Shown: positions 17,947 through 27,597, counted from the stretch's first letter. The stretch: DNA of 64,000 bases from CAYNST01 sp964546435 (GCA_964546435.1 CAZJKJ010000014.1:1-64000); one strand, 5' to 3'. The notes: a model not told the origin generated them from the letters alone. Made by a program: numbers and translations.

Positions 17947-19386
17947 ATGGCCAAACGTGCGCTCATCGTCGACGACTCGCGAACCGCGCAGGTCCGCTTG
18001 CGTAAAATGCTCGAAAAGTTCAACCTGGAAGTCGACACTGTCATGTCGGCAGAAGAAGCTCTGGGTTATCTCTCGTACCGGCAGCCGGCCGTCGTCTTCC
18101 TGGATCATCACATGGAAGGGATGGACGGGCTCGAAGCCCTCAAGATCATCAAGTCGAACCCGTCGACTGCCCTCGTCCCCGTCATCATGTATACCTCCGA
18201 GAAAGGTGATGTCTATGTGGGACAGGCCCGTGCTCTGGGCGCCATTGACATCCTCGGCAAAGAAGTCATGAAGCACGCGAGCCTGGAGAAGGTTCTCAGC
18301 GGGCTCGGTATCCGGCCGATCAGTGAGGACAAGACCGAAGCGGAGCCAGCTGACGCGGTTGCCACCAAGGAATTTGAAGAGGACGAGGCCGCGGGCAGGG
18401 CGTCATATTCGTCGTTCAATTCAATTGATGACGATGAAGATACCGTCACTCCGGGGGTTTCTCCGGAGCTGACCAGCGTCCAGCGGCAGATCAGCCGTCT
18501 GTTCGAAATACACATCACCAAAGTCCGCCAGGAAATCGAAGACAACAGCAAGTTCCTGTTCCGCAGACTCTCCAAGGAAATCAACGACCGACCCCGTCAG
18601 CCGCGGGTCAAGGCGTCCCCGACGACAGTGGACACGGGGCCGGTGGAGCCGATACCGCCTTTTGTGCCGGATACGTCTCTGGATCGCAATAATCTCTCCA
18701 TGTGGATGCTCGGGCTGGTTTTGCTGGGCATCGGCTTTCTGGGGTATCACCTGTATGTCAATAATGAGCATCAGGTCCTGCTGCAAAAACAGCTGGTGGA
18801 ATTGAAGGATCGTGGCCGTTCACAGGAAGCGCTGATCAATCGCCTGTTTACCCGGGCCACGGAAACCCACGAAGTGCGCGCACAGGAAAAAGTGACGGGC
18901 AACAAGCAGGCCCTGCTCGATGCCTTGAGCTGGGCGGTCAATGCCGACACCCAGGTGGCCTTTGGAGAGCTGGCTCTCAATGACCAGCGCATTTACATGA
19001 TCGGGGAACTGTTGGGGCTGCTCAAGGCGGCGGATTTTTCCGGGATCGTATTTATCGATGTGCACATGGGGAATTACTGTGTCGTGGAAGATCCCAGCGG
19101 CCGGTTTATCCTGCCGGAGCCGGAAAGCAATATCGAAGAATGTCTGTTCCTGGCCTCCAGGGCGCCGGAAGTGTTGATTGGCGAGCAGGCTTCCGTCGGT
19201 TTCCTGAATTATCTCCAGAGCGCGCCCATTCTGGCCGAGGGCAACATTGAAATCGAGTTGAGCTCACAGAATTACGCGATCCCCCGATACAGCTACCCGC
19301 CAGCGACCAGTGCCATCAGCGCCGGCGACTGGAATGCGGTGGCACAGAAAAACAACCGTATTTCGGTAACCTTCTCGACCAACTGA
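17947..19386 (+). CDS. Receiver-domain protein with a transmembrane anchor and C-terminal extracytoplasmic domain
   Basis: Residues 1-122 of this 479-residue protein form a complete CheY-like receiver: acidic pocket Asp9/Asp10, phospho-acceptor Asp53 (VVFLDHHMEGMDG), Thr83 and Lys105. An acidic linker (about 125-165) and a charged helical stretch (about 170-215) follow. A single hydrophobic segment lies at about 252-272 (MWMLGLVLLGIGFLGYHLYV), then a short coiled coil and a C-terminal domain of about 190 residues I cannot assign; its ending has faint OmpA-like character. No histidine kinase gene is adjacent. Receivers are normally soluble, so this one tethered to the membrane is unusual. Confidence 0.85.
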   Translation: MAKRALIVDDSRTAQVRLRKMLEKFNLEVDTVMSAEEALGYLSYRQPAVVFLDHHMEGMDGLEALKIIKSNPSTALVPVIMYTSEKGDVYVGQARALGAIDILGKEVMKHASLEKVLSGLGIRPISEDKTEAEPADAVATKEFEEDEAAGRASYSSFNSIDDDEDTVTPGVSPELTSVQRQISRLFEIHITKVRQEIEDNSKFLFRRLSKEINDRPRQPRVKASPTTVDTGPVEPIPPFVPDTSLDRNNLSMWMLGLVLLGIGFLGYHLYVNNEHQVLLQKQLVELKDRGRSQEALINRLFTRATETHEVRAQEKVTGNKQALLDALSWAVNADTQVAFGELALNDQRIYMIGELLGLLKAADFSGIVFIDVHMGNYCVVEDPSGRFILPEPESNIEECLFLASRAPEVLIGEQASVGFLNYLQSAPILAEGNIEIELSSQNYAIPRYSYPPATSAISAGDWNAVAQKNNRISVTFSTN

Positions 19387-19396
19387 CCCGGTCCAC

Positions 19397-19428
19397 ATCC
19401 GCCCTGACGTTACACCGTCGGGGCGGAT
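19397..19428. terminator. Stem-loop between the convergent receiver gene and argS
   Basis: ATCCGCCCTGACG (19397-19409) pairs with CGTCGGGGCGGAT (19416-19428) over 13 positions with one G-T pair and a 6-base loop. It has no T-run on either side. Its position between two convergent stop codons suggests a bidirectional terminator. Confidence 0.6.
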
Positions 19429-19451
19429 GCAATAGAGCGGTTATTACATCG

Positions 19452-21176
19452 TTACATCCTGTCCATCACTTCAATCCCCAATAGCCCCAGCCCGCGTTCC
19501 AGCGTGGCGGCCACTTTGGCGCACAGCTGCAGACGGCTGGCGCGCGCTTCGCTGGACACACCGTCCTTGAGAATCGGACAAGCTTCGTAAAACTGGCTGA
19601 AGAGGCTCGCCAGGTCGTACAGATAAGTACAGAGCAGGTGAGGCAGAGCGTCGTCGGCCATGTTTTCCAGCACTTCGCCGAACTGCAGAAGCTTGATGGC
19701 GAGGGATTTTTCCTCGGGCATGACGAGGAACAGAGGTTGGGTGTCCTGGGCTTCAGAGAGTTCGGCCTTGCGGAAGATACTGCGGACGCGGGTGTAGGCA
19801 TATTGCAGATAGGGGCCGGTGTTGCCCTCGAATTTCAGCATCTGATCCCAATCGAAGATGTAATCGTTGGTGCGCGTCTTACACAGGTCGGCGTACTTGA
19901 CCGCACCGATTCCCACCTTGCGGGCGACGATGGCCCTGTCGGCCTCTGGCAGATCCGGGTTTTTGGCGGCGACCGCAACGGCGGCCCGCTCGATGGCTTC
20001 CCGCAACAGTTCGGCCAGCTTGACGGTACCTCCCGTGCGGGTTTTGAAAGGCCGGCCATCGGGGCCCATCATGGTGCCGAACGGATGGTGCTCCAGCTTC
20101 AGCGACGTCGCGGCAAAACCGGCTTTACGGGCCACTGTGTAGACCTGCTGCATGTGCAATGACTGGCGGGCATCACTGAAAACCATGATGCGGTCCGCGC
20201 CCAGCTGGTTCGCCCGAAAGCGAACCGCCGCGAGGTCGGAGGTCGCGTAGAGAAATCCGCCATCCTGTTTCTGCACGATCACCGGCGACGGGTTGCCTTT
20301 CCTGTCGGCGAGTTCCGGAAGAAATACCACCTGGGCGCCCTGGTCGGTTACCGCCAGTCCCTGCTGCCGGAGTTCTTCCACCAGCACAGGTAAATCGTCG
20401 TTGTAGAAGCTTTCGCCGCGCACGTCGGCGGGGGTCAGGGATACATTCAGCAGCGCGTACACTTCCGCGCTGTGTTCCAGCGAGATGCGTCTGAAGTTCT
20501 GCCATTGGGCGAGGATCGCCGGCTCGCCGGATTGCAGCCGCACCACATAGTCACGAGCAAGCGCGGCGAAATTCTCATCGTCATCGAAGTGTTTTTTGGC
20601 ATTTTGATAAAACACCTCCAGGTCGGCGAGCGCGAGCTCCGGTGCTTCGCCCTCATGAACCTGGTTTTCCAGTTCGGCGATCAGCATGCCGAACTGGGTA
20701 CCCCAGTCACCCACATGATTCTGCCGGATAACCTTGTGCCCGAGATACTCCAGAACCCGCACCATGGCGTCACCGATAATGGTTGAGCGCAGATGGCCGA
20801 CGTGCATTTCCTTGGCCAGATTGGGGCCTGAATAATCCACCACAATGGTTTCAGCCGGGGCAGCTTCGGGACGCTGGGGTACATCGGTCAGTTGCGTTGC
20901 GAGCCAGTCGGCGTTCAGATGGATATTGATAAAGCCCGGTCCGGCAATTTCAACGCGATCCGCGATCTCTCCCAGATCCAGCAGAGATACGATTTTCCCG
21001 GCCAGCTCCCGTGGCTTTGAGCCGGTCAGCTTGGCGGCGGCCATGGCGCCGTTGGCCTGGTAATCCCCAAACGCGGCGTTTTTGCCAGGCGCGACCGCCG
21101 GATTGCACTGTGGCGGCAGGCCCGCAGCGAGCATGGCTTCTTTGACTTTGCGGGCAAGCAGTTCTCGAATGGTCAT
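19452..21176 (-). CDS. argS: Arginyl-tRNA synthetase
   Basis: This 574-residue class Ia synthetase charges tRNA-Arg. The Arg-specific N-terminal domain is followed by the HIGH-type motif MHVGHLRSTIIGD. The KMSKS position is the variant seen in many ArgRS (GPDGRPFKTRTGG). The C-terminal DALR anticodon-binding domain ends ERGLGLLGIEVMDRM. It is convergent with the receiver-domain gene and divergent from purU. Confidence 0.98.
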   Translation of the reverse strand: MTIRELLARKVKEAMLAAGLPPQCNPAVAPGKNAAFGDYQANGAMAAAKLTGSKPRELAGKIVSLLDLGEIADRVEIAGPGFINIHLNADWLATQLTDVPQRPEAAPAETIVVDYSGPNLAKEMHVGHLRSTIIGDAMVRVLEYLGHKVIRQNHVGDWGTQFGMLIAELENQVHEGEAPELALADLEVFYQNAKKHFDDDENFAALARDYVVRLQSGEPAILAQWQNFRRISLEHSAEVYALLNVSLTPADVRGESFYNDDLPVLVEELRQQGLAVTDQGAQVVFLPELADRKGNPSPVIVQKQDGGFLYATSDLAAVRFRANQLGADRIMVFSDARQSLHMQQVYTVARKAGFAATSLKLEHHPFGTMMGPDGRPFKTRTGGTVKLAELLREAIERAAVAVAAKNPDLPEADRAIVARKVGIGAVKYADLCKTRTNDYIFDWDQMLKFEGNTGPYLQYAYTRVRSIFRKAELSEAQDTQPLFLVMPEEKSLAIKLLQFGEVLENMADDALPHLLCTYLYDLASLFSQFYEACPILKDGVSSEARASRLQLCAKVAATLERGLGLLGIEVMDRM

Positions 21177-21309
21177 GACAGGTCGGTTACCGGGTTATTT
21201 TCAGAGGCGGCGATTGTAATGCCGCAGGCACCGGATTCAAAGGATCCATGGCGCCGCCGTTACCGGGAAGGTCTGCTACAATGCGCGCTTTTGCGAGGGC
21301 AGGATGCAG

Positions 21310-22197
21310 ATGACGCGAGCCGAAGTCGACCGTGACGATGCCACGGAACAAATCATTCTGAAATTCAGTTGCCAGGACAAACCGGGCATTGTGGCCTCCG
21401 TTGCCAGTCTGTTTTCCCTTCAAGGCTTCAATATCCGGGAGTCGTCGCAGTTTGAAGATGTCGATACCCAGCGATTTTTCATGCGCACGGTTCTGGAGTC
21501 TGTCGAAGGTCCGAAAAGTCTGGCGGGCGTAAAGGCTGCGTTCGAGGCGGTGGCTGTCCGCTACAACATGGATTGGGCAATGTTCGACGGCGGTTACCGC
21601 ATGCGGATCCTGATCGCCGTGTCCCAGTGGGGTCATTGTCTCAATGGTTTGCTGAACGGCTGGAAGCAGGGCTCGCTGCCGGTGGATATCGTGGGTGTGG
21701 TGTCGAATCACGAAACCATGCGGCCGCTGGTTGAATGGTACGGGCTGCCCTGGCACTACCTTCCCGTCACGGCGGCAACCAAAGCCGGACAGGAGGCGCG
21801 GATTCTCGAACTGATGAATGACGAGCGGGCGGACTGTCTGGTGCTGGCCCGCTACATGCAGATCCTGTCGGACTCCATGTGTCATTCTCTCAAAGGTCGC
21901 GCCATCAACATCCATCATTCGTTTCTGCCCGGATTCAAAGGCGCCAGGCCCTACCATCAGGCGCATGTGCGGGGTGTCAAGCTGATTGGTGCGACCGCGC
22001 ATTACGTCACGGCCGAACTGGACGAGGGGCCGATTATTGAACAGGCAGTGGAGCGGGTAAACCACGCACAGACGCCGGAGCAGTTGGTCGAAATCGGCCG
22101 GGATATCGAAGCTGTGGTCCTGCATCGGGCGGTTCGCTGGCACGCCGAGCATCGCGTCTTGCTCAACGGCAGCAAAACCGTCGTGTTTGCACCTTAG
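21310..22197 (+). CDS. purU: Formyltetrahydrofolate deformylase
   Basis: This protein hydrolyses 10-formyltetrahydrofolate to formate and tetrahydrofolate, balancing one-carbon pools. Domain order is an ACT domain (SCQDKPGIVASVASLFSLQG) then a formyltransferase domain with the catalytic Asn/His in INIHHSFLPGFKGARPY and the Asp in VTAELDEGPIIEQ. The ACT domain and SFLPGFKGARPY distinguish it from PurN, which is also present at 6.3 kb. Starts at 21304 and 21310 are both possible. recQ begins 13 bases downstream. Confidence 0.95.
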   Translation: MTRAEVDRDDATEQIILKFSCQDKPGIVASVASLFSLQGFNIRESSQFEDVDTQRFFMRTVLESVEGPKSLAGVKAAFEAVAVRYNMDWAMFDGGYRMRILIAVSQWGHCLNGLLNGWKQGSLPVDIVGVVSNHETMRPLVEWYGLPWHYLPVTAATKAGQEARILELMNDERADCLVLARYMQILSDSMCHSLKGRAINIHHSFLPGFKGARPYHQAHVRGVKLIGATAHYVTAELDEGPIIEQAVERVNHAQTPEQLVEIGRDIEAVVLHRAVRWHAEHRVLLNGSKTVVFAP

Positions 22198-22210
22198 CCG
22201 GGGGTTGGCC

Positions 22211-24007
22211 ATGGATCCGCAGTATGCACTGCAGCATGTCTTCGGCTATCACAGGTTTCGCGGTGAACAGCGCGCCATCATCGACACGGTGATCGGTGGC
22301 GGTGATGCGCTGGTGATCATGCCCACCGGCGGCGGCAAGTCGCTGTGCTATCAGGTACCCGCGCTGGTGCGGCCGGGGGTCGCCGTCGTTGTGTCGCCGC
22401 TGATTGCCCTGATGCACAACCAGGTGGCGGCCTTGAAGGAGCTGGGGGTGCGCGCCGAGCTGCTCAATTCCACGCTGGATTTCGGCCAGGCTCAGGCCGT
22501 CGAGTTCGCCATGCGCACGGGAGAGCTGGATATTGTCTATGTCGCCCCCGAGCGTCTCATCAAGGAGCAGACTCTGGCGCTGCTGCGGGCCTGCAATATT
22601 TCCCTGTTTGCCATTGACGAAGCCCATTGCGTCGCCCAGTGGGGGCATGACTTCCGCGCCGATTACCTGCGACTCAATGTGCTTCAGGAACGGTTTCCCA
22701 GTGTGCCCCGTATCGCCCTGACCGCCACCGCCGACGAGCGGACTCGCGGCGAGATAGCACAGCGGCTCGGGCTGCTACAGGCGGCCCAGTTCATCTCCGG
22801 CTTTGACCGCCCCAATATCCAGTACCGGATGGCGCCCAAGGTAAAGCCGAAAGACCAGTTGTTGCAGTTCCTGCGCGCCGAGCAGTCGGGAAATTCGGGG
22901 ATCGTTTACTGCCTGTCCCGCAAAAAGGTGGAGGTCACCGCTGACTGGTTGCTGGCGGAAGGTTTTGATGCGCTGCCGTACCATGCCGGCCTGGACCCTC
23001 GCACCCGTGCGCGCAATCAGGACCGCTTTCTGCGCGAGGACGGCGTGGTGATGGTGGCGACTGTGGCGTTCGGTATGGGAATTGACAAGCCCGATGTCCG
23101 CTTTGTGGCGCATCTGGATATGCCCAAAAGCATTGAAGCTTACTATCAGGAAACCGGTCGGGCCGGCCGCGACGGAGACCCGGCGGTAGCGCTCTTGCTG
23201 TACGGAATTGAAGACGTCGTGAAGTTGCGCCAGATGGCGGACAGCTCGACAGCAGAAGAAGCCCATCGCAAACAGGAGCGTCAGCGGCTCGATGCCATGC
23301 TGGCGCTTTGCGAAAGCGCGGAGTGCCGACGCCGGCTACTGCTGCAATATTTTGGCGAGACCCCGCCAGAGCGGTGTGGCAATTGCGATGTCTGCCTGGT
23401 GCAGCCGGAAACCTGGGATGCCACCGAGGCGGCGCGCATGGCGCTTTCCTGCATCTACCGGACCGGTCAGCGCTTTGGCGTGCAGTATCTTATTGATGTG
23501 TTGCGGGGCAGCAGCTCGGATAAGGTTTCGGCAAATCAGCATCACAGCCTGTCGACCTACGGGATCGGTCGCGATATCAGCGCCCAGCAGTGGCGCTCGG
23601 TATTCCGGCAGCTTACGGCCCGGGGCTTTATTGATGTGGAGGCCCAGTACGGCAGCCTCGTCCTCGCGGATAAATGCCGGGCGCTGCTGCGGGGCGAACT
23701 GGTCCTGCGTCTGCGGAAGGACGCGGCGCTGTCCGAGCGCAAGCTGGCGGCGAAGAAGGAATCGGTCAATGAAGTGGATATGCCGCTGTTTCAGGCACTC
23801 AAAGCCTGTCGGCGACGCTTGGCGGACGCCCACGGCGTGGCGCCTTACATGATCTTTCACGATGCAACCCTGCGTGAAATGGCCGACAGCAAGCCCATGT
23901 CCCGACAGGCGCTGTTGAGCGTCAGTGGCGTAGGGGATACCAAGCTGGACAAGTACGGCAGTGCGTTTCTCGACGTGTTGCGGGATTTTGAATACACCTG
24001 GCAGTAA
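22211..24007 (+). CDS. recQ: ATP-dependent DNA helicase RecQ
   Basis: This 598-residue 3'-5' helicase acts in the RecF pathway. Walker A is MPTGGGKSLCYQ and the DEAH box is FAIDEAHCVAQWGHDFR. The helicase C-terminal arginine-finger motif is QETGRAGRDG. Zinc-binding cysteines lie in CESAECRRRLLLQYF and CGNCDVC. Winged-helix and HRDC domains complete the C terminus. The ATG at 22211 (MDPQYALQHVFGYHRFRGEQ) is preferred over an upstream TTG. It follows purU closely and may be co-transcribed. Confidence 0.97.
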   Translation: MDPQYALQHVFGYHRFRGEQRAIIDTVIGGGDALVIMPTGGGKSLCYQVPALVRPGVAVVVSPLIALMHNQVAALKELGVRAELLNSTLDFGQAQAVEFAMRTGELDIVYVAPERLIKEQTLALLRACNISLFAIDEAHCVAQWGHDFRADYLRLNVLQERFPSVPRIALTATADERTRGEIAQRLGLLQAAQFISGFDRPNIQYRMAPKVKPKDQLLQFLRAEQSGNSGIVYCLSRKKVEVTADWLLAEGFDALPYHAGLDPRTRARNQDRFLREDGVVMVATVAFGMGIDKPDVRFVAHLDMPKSIEAYYQETGRAGRDGDPAVALLLYGIEDVVKLRQMADSSTAEEAHRKQERQRLDAMLALCESAECRRRLLLQYFGETPPERCGNCDVCLVQPETWDATEAARMALSCIYRTGQRFGVQYLIDVLRGSSSDKVSANQHHSLSTYGIGRDISAQQWRSVFRQLTARGFIDVEAQYGSLVLADKCRALLRGELVLRLRKDAALSERKLAAKKESVNEVDMPLFQALKACRRRLADAHGVAPYMIFHDATLREMADSKPMSRQALLSVSGVGDTKLDKYGSAFLDVLRDFEYTWQ

Positions 24008-24049
24008 TAATCGGGCCAATCTTCGGAGCCGATCACTCAAAGCAGTCAC

Positions 24050-24823
24050 TCAAGGTGACAGACCGGTAATAACGCCGTGTTTTATCAGGAACTGCAGGGC
24101 ATCGTCCAGATTGAAATCCGCATCTTCGGCGCTGGCGCGCGAGAAGGCCTCGCCGAGGGTTGTGGCATCGTCCAGCGCATCCAGCGCTTTGATGAGTCCC
24201 GGCGTGGCCGCGTGCACTTCGACGTTCAGCTCCGGCCGTACAATCACCACCTGCTGGGCAAGCCGGTGATCGAGGTGCTTTGACGGGTCGGTGTCATGGT
24301 ACAGCCGCCAGATATCGTAAATCGCATAACGGGAGCTCAACCAGAAGCATGCCGGATGCAAGGTGACCGTTCGGTTGACCAGTTCTTCCGGCTTTTGCTG
24401 GATAAACTGGTTGAGCGGCAGTGATGGGGCGTGGGCGGCGTGATAGGCGCGCAAGTATCCCAGGTCGACCATGGCGACGTCGGGCAGATACGGAAAATGC
24501 GCTGCGGCTTCATATTCCGCGAGAAAATCCGGGAACGCCGCGGCCAGAAACTGCGGATGAGTTGACTTGGGCGGGTACTTCTGGAAAAAGGGCAGCACGA
24601 CGCTGCGCAGGAATGCGTCTCCCACAATGCAGTACACCGTGGGATATTGCGCCCGCAGTTGTTGCGCCAGACCCCGGATGACCCGTTCCCGGTAAAGCGC
24701 GATTTTCTTGACGGACATGTCCGTCTGGGCAATGTTCTTCAGACTGGCGATCGACTCGGAATCCGGAGGATCTGGCGCCAGGATTATCTGGCTGAACGCG
24801 TCCTGAAAGTCAGCCAGATTCAT
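24050..24823 (-). CDS. DUF2063 family protein (putative MNIO partner, BufC/HvfC-like)
   Basis: This 257-residue protein has the DUF2063 layout. An N-terminal helical DNA-binding-like domain (LADFQDAFSQIIL, then YRERVIRGLAQQLRAQYPTV) is followed by a C-terminal domain. Members act with DUF692 enzymes as precursor-recognition partners in modified-peptide pathways. Its ATG overlaps the stop of the DUF692 gene by four bases (24820-24823), so the two are coupled. No precursor gene is visible beside the pair. Confidence 0.88.
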   Translation of the reverse strand: MNLADFQDAFSQIILAPDPPDSESIASLKNIAQTDMSVKKIALYRERVIRGLAQQLRAQYPTVYCIVGDAFLRSVVLPFFQKYPPKSTHPQFLAAAFPDFLAEYEAAAHFPYLPDVAMVDLGYLRAYHAAHAPSLPLNQFIQQKPEELVNRTVTLHPACFWLSSRYAIYDIWRLYHDTDPSKHLDHRLAQQVVIVRPELNVEVHAATPGLIKALDALDDATTLGEAFSRASAEDADFNLDDALQFLIKHGVITGLSP

Positions 24824-25674
24824 GATTTTCGACCCGCCGTGCTGAATTCATGGAGGATGCCATTGGCTTTCACCACACTCGGCAGCAGATGTTCAAGAGC
24901 GGCCGGGCGCGCACGCCATTCAATGAGGGTTGCCACCGGTTTGGGCATGGAGGCGAGGGTCTCCCGATACAGTTGCCAGACCGGCTTCCAGACGCCGGCG
25001 GCGTGATCGGTCACCAGCAGCATGTTGTCTTCGTCCAGCGGAACAAATGAGTGACCCGACAGATGGATTTCCTGAACAGCGGCCAGCGGATAGGTAGCGA
25101 GCACCTTGGACGGATCCTGGCCGGTATTCATGGCCGAGACATACAGGTTATTCAGATCCAGCAGGAGCCCGCAGCCGGTCTGGCGCAGCAGCTCTTCAAA
25201 AAATTCCCCCTCGCTCATGGTATTACCGGTGAAAGTCAGGTAGCTGGAGGGGTTCTCGATAAGTATCCGGCGGCCAAGGTTGCTCTGGATGCGGCGGATA
25301 TTGATGCTGACCTGGTCCAGGGTTTCACTGTCATAGGGCAGAGGCAAGGGCTCGGACAGAGGCAGACCCTGCCAGCGGCTCCAGCTGAGGGTTTCGGAGA
25401 TAATGCTGGGCCGGTAGCGCTCATTGAGGGCTTTGAGCATGCGCAGGTACTCGTTGCTCACACTTTCCGCCGAACCCAGGGAAAGCCCGTGCCCGTGCAC
25501 GCTCAGCGGATATTTTTTGGCGATTTTCTCCAGATAATGATGCGGTGCGCCCCCATGACCAAAATAGTCGTCCGGCTGGATTTCAAGCCACGCGATGTTC
25601 GGCTGGTTTTCCAGCAGCACACGGTAGTGCTCCGGCTGCAGATTGATACCGGCTTTGGGCGGTAACCTAGTCAT
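24820..25674 (-). CDS. DUF692 family multinuclear iron oxygenase (MNIO, BufB/HvfB-like)
   Basis: This 284-residue TIM-barrel protein belongs to the family that includes the methanobactin enzyme MbnB. Members use two or three iron ions to modify cysteines in peptides. Candidate metal ligands follow the family pattern: His60/His62 (SVHGHGLS), Glu94 (ISETLSW), Glu140 (IENPSS), Asp173 (LLDLNN), His204/His208 (IHLSGH), Asp223/His224 and Glu252 (LIEWRARP). It begins MTRLPPKAGINLQPEHY. It is coupled to DUF2063 downstream. The upstream gap to pgi (about 190 bases) holds no plausible precursor peptide. Confidence 0.92.
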   Translation of the reverse strand: MTRLPPKAGINLQPEHYRVLLENQPNIAWLEIQPDDYFGHGGAPHHYLEKIAKKYPLSVHGHGLSLGSAESVSNEYLRMLKALNERYRPSIISETLSWSRWQGLPLSEPLPLPYDSETLDQVSINIRRIQSNLGRRILIENPSSYLTFTGNTMSEGEFFEELLRQTGCGLLLDLNNLYVSAMNTGQDPSKVLATYPLAAVQEIHLSGHSFVPLDEDNMLLVTDHAAGVWKPVWQLYRETLASMPKPVATLIEWRARPAALEHLLPSVVKANGILHEFSTAGRKS

Positions 25675-25810
25675 CGGCGAAAAGCATTCTCAGGTAATGG
25701 AAATCGCGGTTTTATTCAGAAATTCCCTTCATGTTGATTCGAGTATAGGCGCAACCTGCGCATTGAGAAACGCTGGGAAGCTGGTCTTCGTCACAGTTGG
25801 GCGCACTTTG

Positions 25811-25841
25811 CTCCCGCTGAGGGGGCTGTTTTCAGCGGGAG
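25811..25841 (-). terminator. Stem-loop downstream of pgi
   Basis: CTCCCGCTGA (25811-25820) and TCAGCGGGAG (25832-25841) form a perfect 10-bp stem with an 11-base loop. It lies 27 bases beyond the pgi stop on the minus strand. No T-run follows, so termination may be imperfect or the hairpin may protect the mRNA end. Confidence 0.6.
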
Positions 25842-25867
25842 CCGTCCTGCCGACGGGGTGTGCAGGC

Positions 25868-27511
25868 TCAAAGCGTGTTATGCAATTGGCAGAAGCGCCG
25901 GACCAGGTTGTGTGTGGATGAATCCCAGTCGCCCGGAATGTCGGTGGTCTGGATCGCAGTGTTCACATGGGTACCCAGCAGCTTGCCCAGCTCAACGCCC
26001 CACTGATCGAAGGGGTTGATGTTCAACAGCACCGCCAGGGTGAAAACCTTGTGTTCGTAGGCGGCAATCAGCGCGCCCAGCGACAGGGGCGTCAATTGCT
26101 CCAGAACGAACGTGCTGCTGGGCCGGTTGCCCGGATGAACTTTGTGGGGTGCCAGGAAGGCAATATCGTCATCCTTGAAACCCTGGCTTTTCAGCTCCGC
26201 CTCGGCGGTCTTGAGATCCCGTCCTGTCAGCAGGGCCTGGCTCTGTGCAACACAGTTGGCGAACAGCAGGCGATGCTGGTGATCCAGGGGGCTGTGACTT
26301 TTGAGGGTGACGATAAAATCGATCGGCACGATGATTTTGCCCTGATGCAGCAGCTGGTGAAACGAGTGCTGTCCGTTGGTGCCTTCGGTTCCCCAGACGA
26401 TGGAGCCGGTGGGGTAGTCGATGGGTTGACCGTCGCGGGTGACGCTTTTGCCGTTGCTTTCCATTTCCAGTTGCTGCAGATACATCGGCAGCAGTCCCAG
26501 ATGGTAGGCGTAGGGCAAAACGGCCTGGGTGGTGGTGCCGCGGAACTGGCTGTACCAGAACATCAGCAAACCCATAATGACCGGCACATTCTTCTCCAGG
26601 GGCGCCTCGGCGAAATGCTTGTCCATGGATTCTGCACCGGCGCGCAGCAGGTTGAAGTTGGCCATGCCGACGGCCATGGCAACCGGAAGACCGATGGCAG
26701 ACCACAGCGAGTAACGGCCGCCGACCCAGTCCCAGATCGGGTAGATATTTTCGGCCGCAATGCCGAACTCGACGGCTTTGTCGACTTTGGATGAAATGGC
26801 CACGAAGTGCTTGGCCAGATCTGTCTGGGCGCAGCCGTTTTCAAGCATCCAGGCGCGGGCCGACAGAGAGTTTTCCAGGGTTTCCTGGGTTGAAAAGGAC
26901 TTGGAGGCGACGATGAACAGGGTCGATTCGGGTTTTACCTTGTGCAGAAGATCCGTCAGCTCGTTGCCGTCGACGTTGGCAACGAAATGGACATCGACCG
27001 CATCGACCAGGTAAGGCGTGAGCGCTTTGCAAATCATCCGGGGACCCAGGTCAGAACCACCGATGCCGATGTTCACCACATCGGTAATGCGGTCGCCCCG
27101 GAAGCCTTTCCAGGAACCGTTGTGAACCTCGTCAACCAGTTTTTCCATTTTCGCCAGGGTGTCGGCAACGGCCCGCTGTTCCTCGGTTTGCGGTTCTCCG
27201 GTAAAGCGCAGGGCGGTATGCAGGGCGGGGCGCTTTTCGGTGTTGTTGACCAGATCACCCTTCAACAGAGCTTTGATCGCCTGGGGCAAGCCGGCGCTCT
27301 GCGCGGCGCTGACCAGCAGGTCAATGGTTTCTGTCGTGATGTGGTTCTTTGAGTAGTCCAGCTCCAGACCGGCCGCGCCGATGGTAAAGCGGTCGGCGCG
27401 GTTGGCGTCCTGTTCAAACAGTTCGCTCAATGTAGTGCTCTGCATCCGCTCGCTGTGCCTGGTCAGTGCGGCCCAGTTGGGGTAGAAATCGGATAGCTTG
27501 CTTTGAGACAT
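25868..27511 (-). CDS. pgi: Glucose-6-phosphate isomerase
   Basis: This 547-residue enzyme interconverts glucose 6-phosphate and fructose 6-phosphate. Signature segments are WVGGRYSLWSAIGLP, IVWGTEGTNGQHSF (catalytic region) and NPFDQWGVELGK. The ATG at 27511 has AAGGAG 8 bases upstream and matches the family start MSQSKLSDFYPNW; an open frame extends 30 codons further up. It lies 86 bases after ispB on the same strand. Confidence 0.97.
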   Translation of the reverse strand: MSQSKLSDFYPNWAALTRHSERMQSTTLSELFEQDANRADRFTIGAAGLELDYSKNHITTETIDLLVSAAQSAGLPQAIKALLKGDLVNNTEKRPALHTALRFTGEPQTEEQRAVADTLAKMEKLVDEVHNGSWKGFRGDRITDVVNIGIGGSDLGPRMICKALTPYLVDAVDVHFVANVDGNELTDLLHKVKPESTLFIVASKSFSTQETLENSLSARAWMLENGCAQTDLAKHFVAISSKVDKAVEFGIAAENIYPIWDWVGGRYSLWSAIGLPVAMAVGMANFNLLRAGAESMDKHFAEAPLEKNVPVIMGLLMFWYSQFRGTTTQAVLPYAYHLGLLPMYLQQLEMESNGKSVTRDGQPIDYPTGSIVWGTEGTNGQHSFHQLLHQGKIIVPIDFIVTLKSHSPLDHQHRLLFANCVAQSQALLTGRDLKTAEAELKSQGFKDDDIAFLAPHKVHPGNRPSSTFVLEQLTPLSLGALIAAYEHKVFTLAVLLNINPFDQWGVELGKLLGTHVNTAIQTTDIPGDWDSSTHNLVRRFCQLHNTL

Positions 27512-27597
27512 AGTCAGCTCCTTCGAGAGTAAACGCAGGGTCGCTTTCGGCTTGACCGGCGACCGGAACACTTCGTATCGACTCGCGGTGTTCGGTT

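Noticed and set aside
25675..25867. A precursor peptide for the DUF692/DUF2063 pair
   Set aside because: Translation of the minus strand shows only a six-codon frame before a stop and no Cys-rich or signal-peptide sequence.
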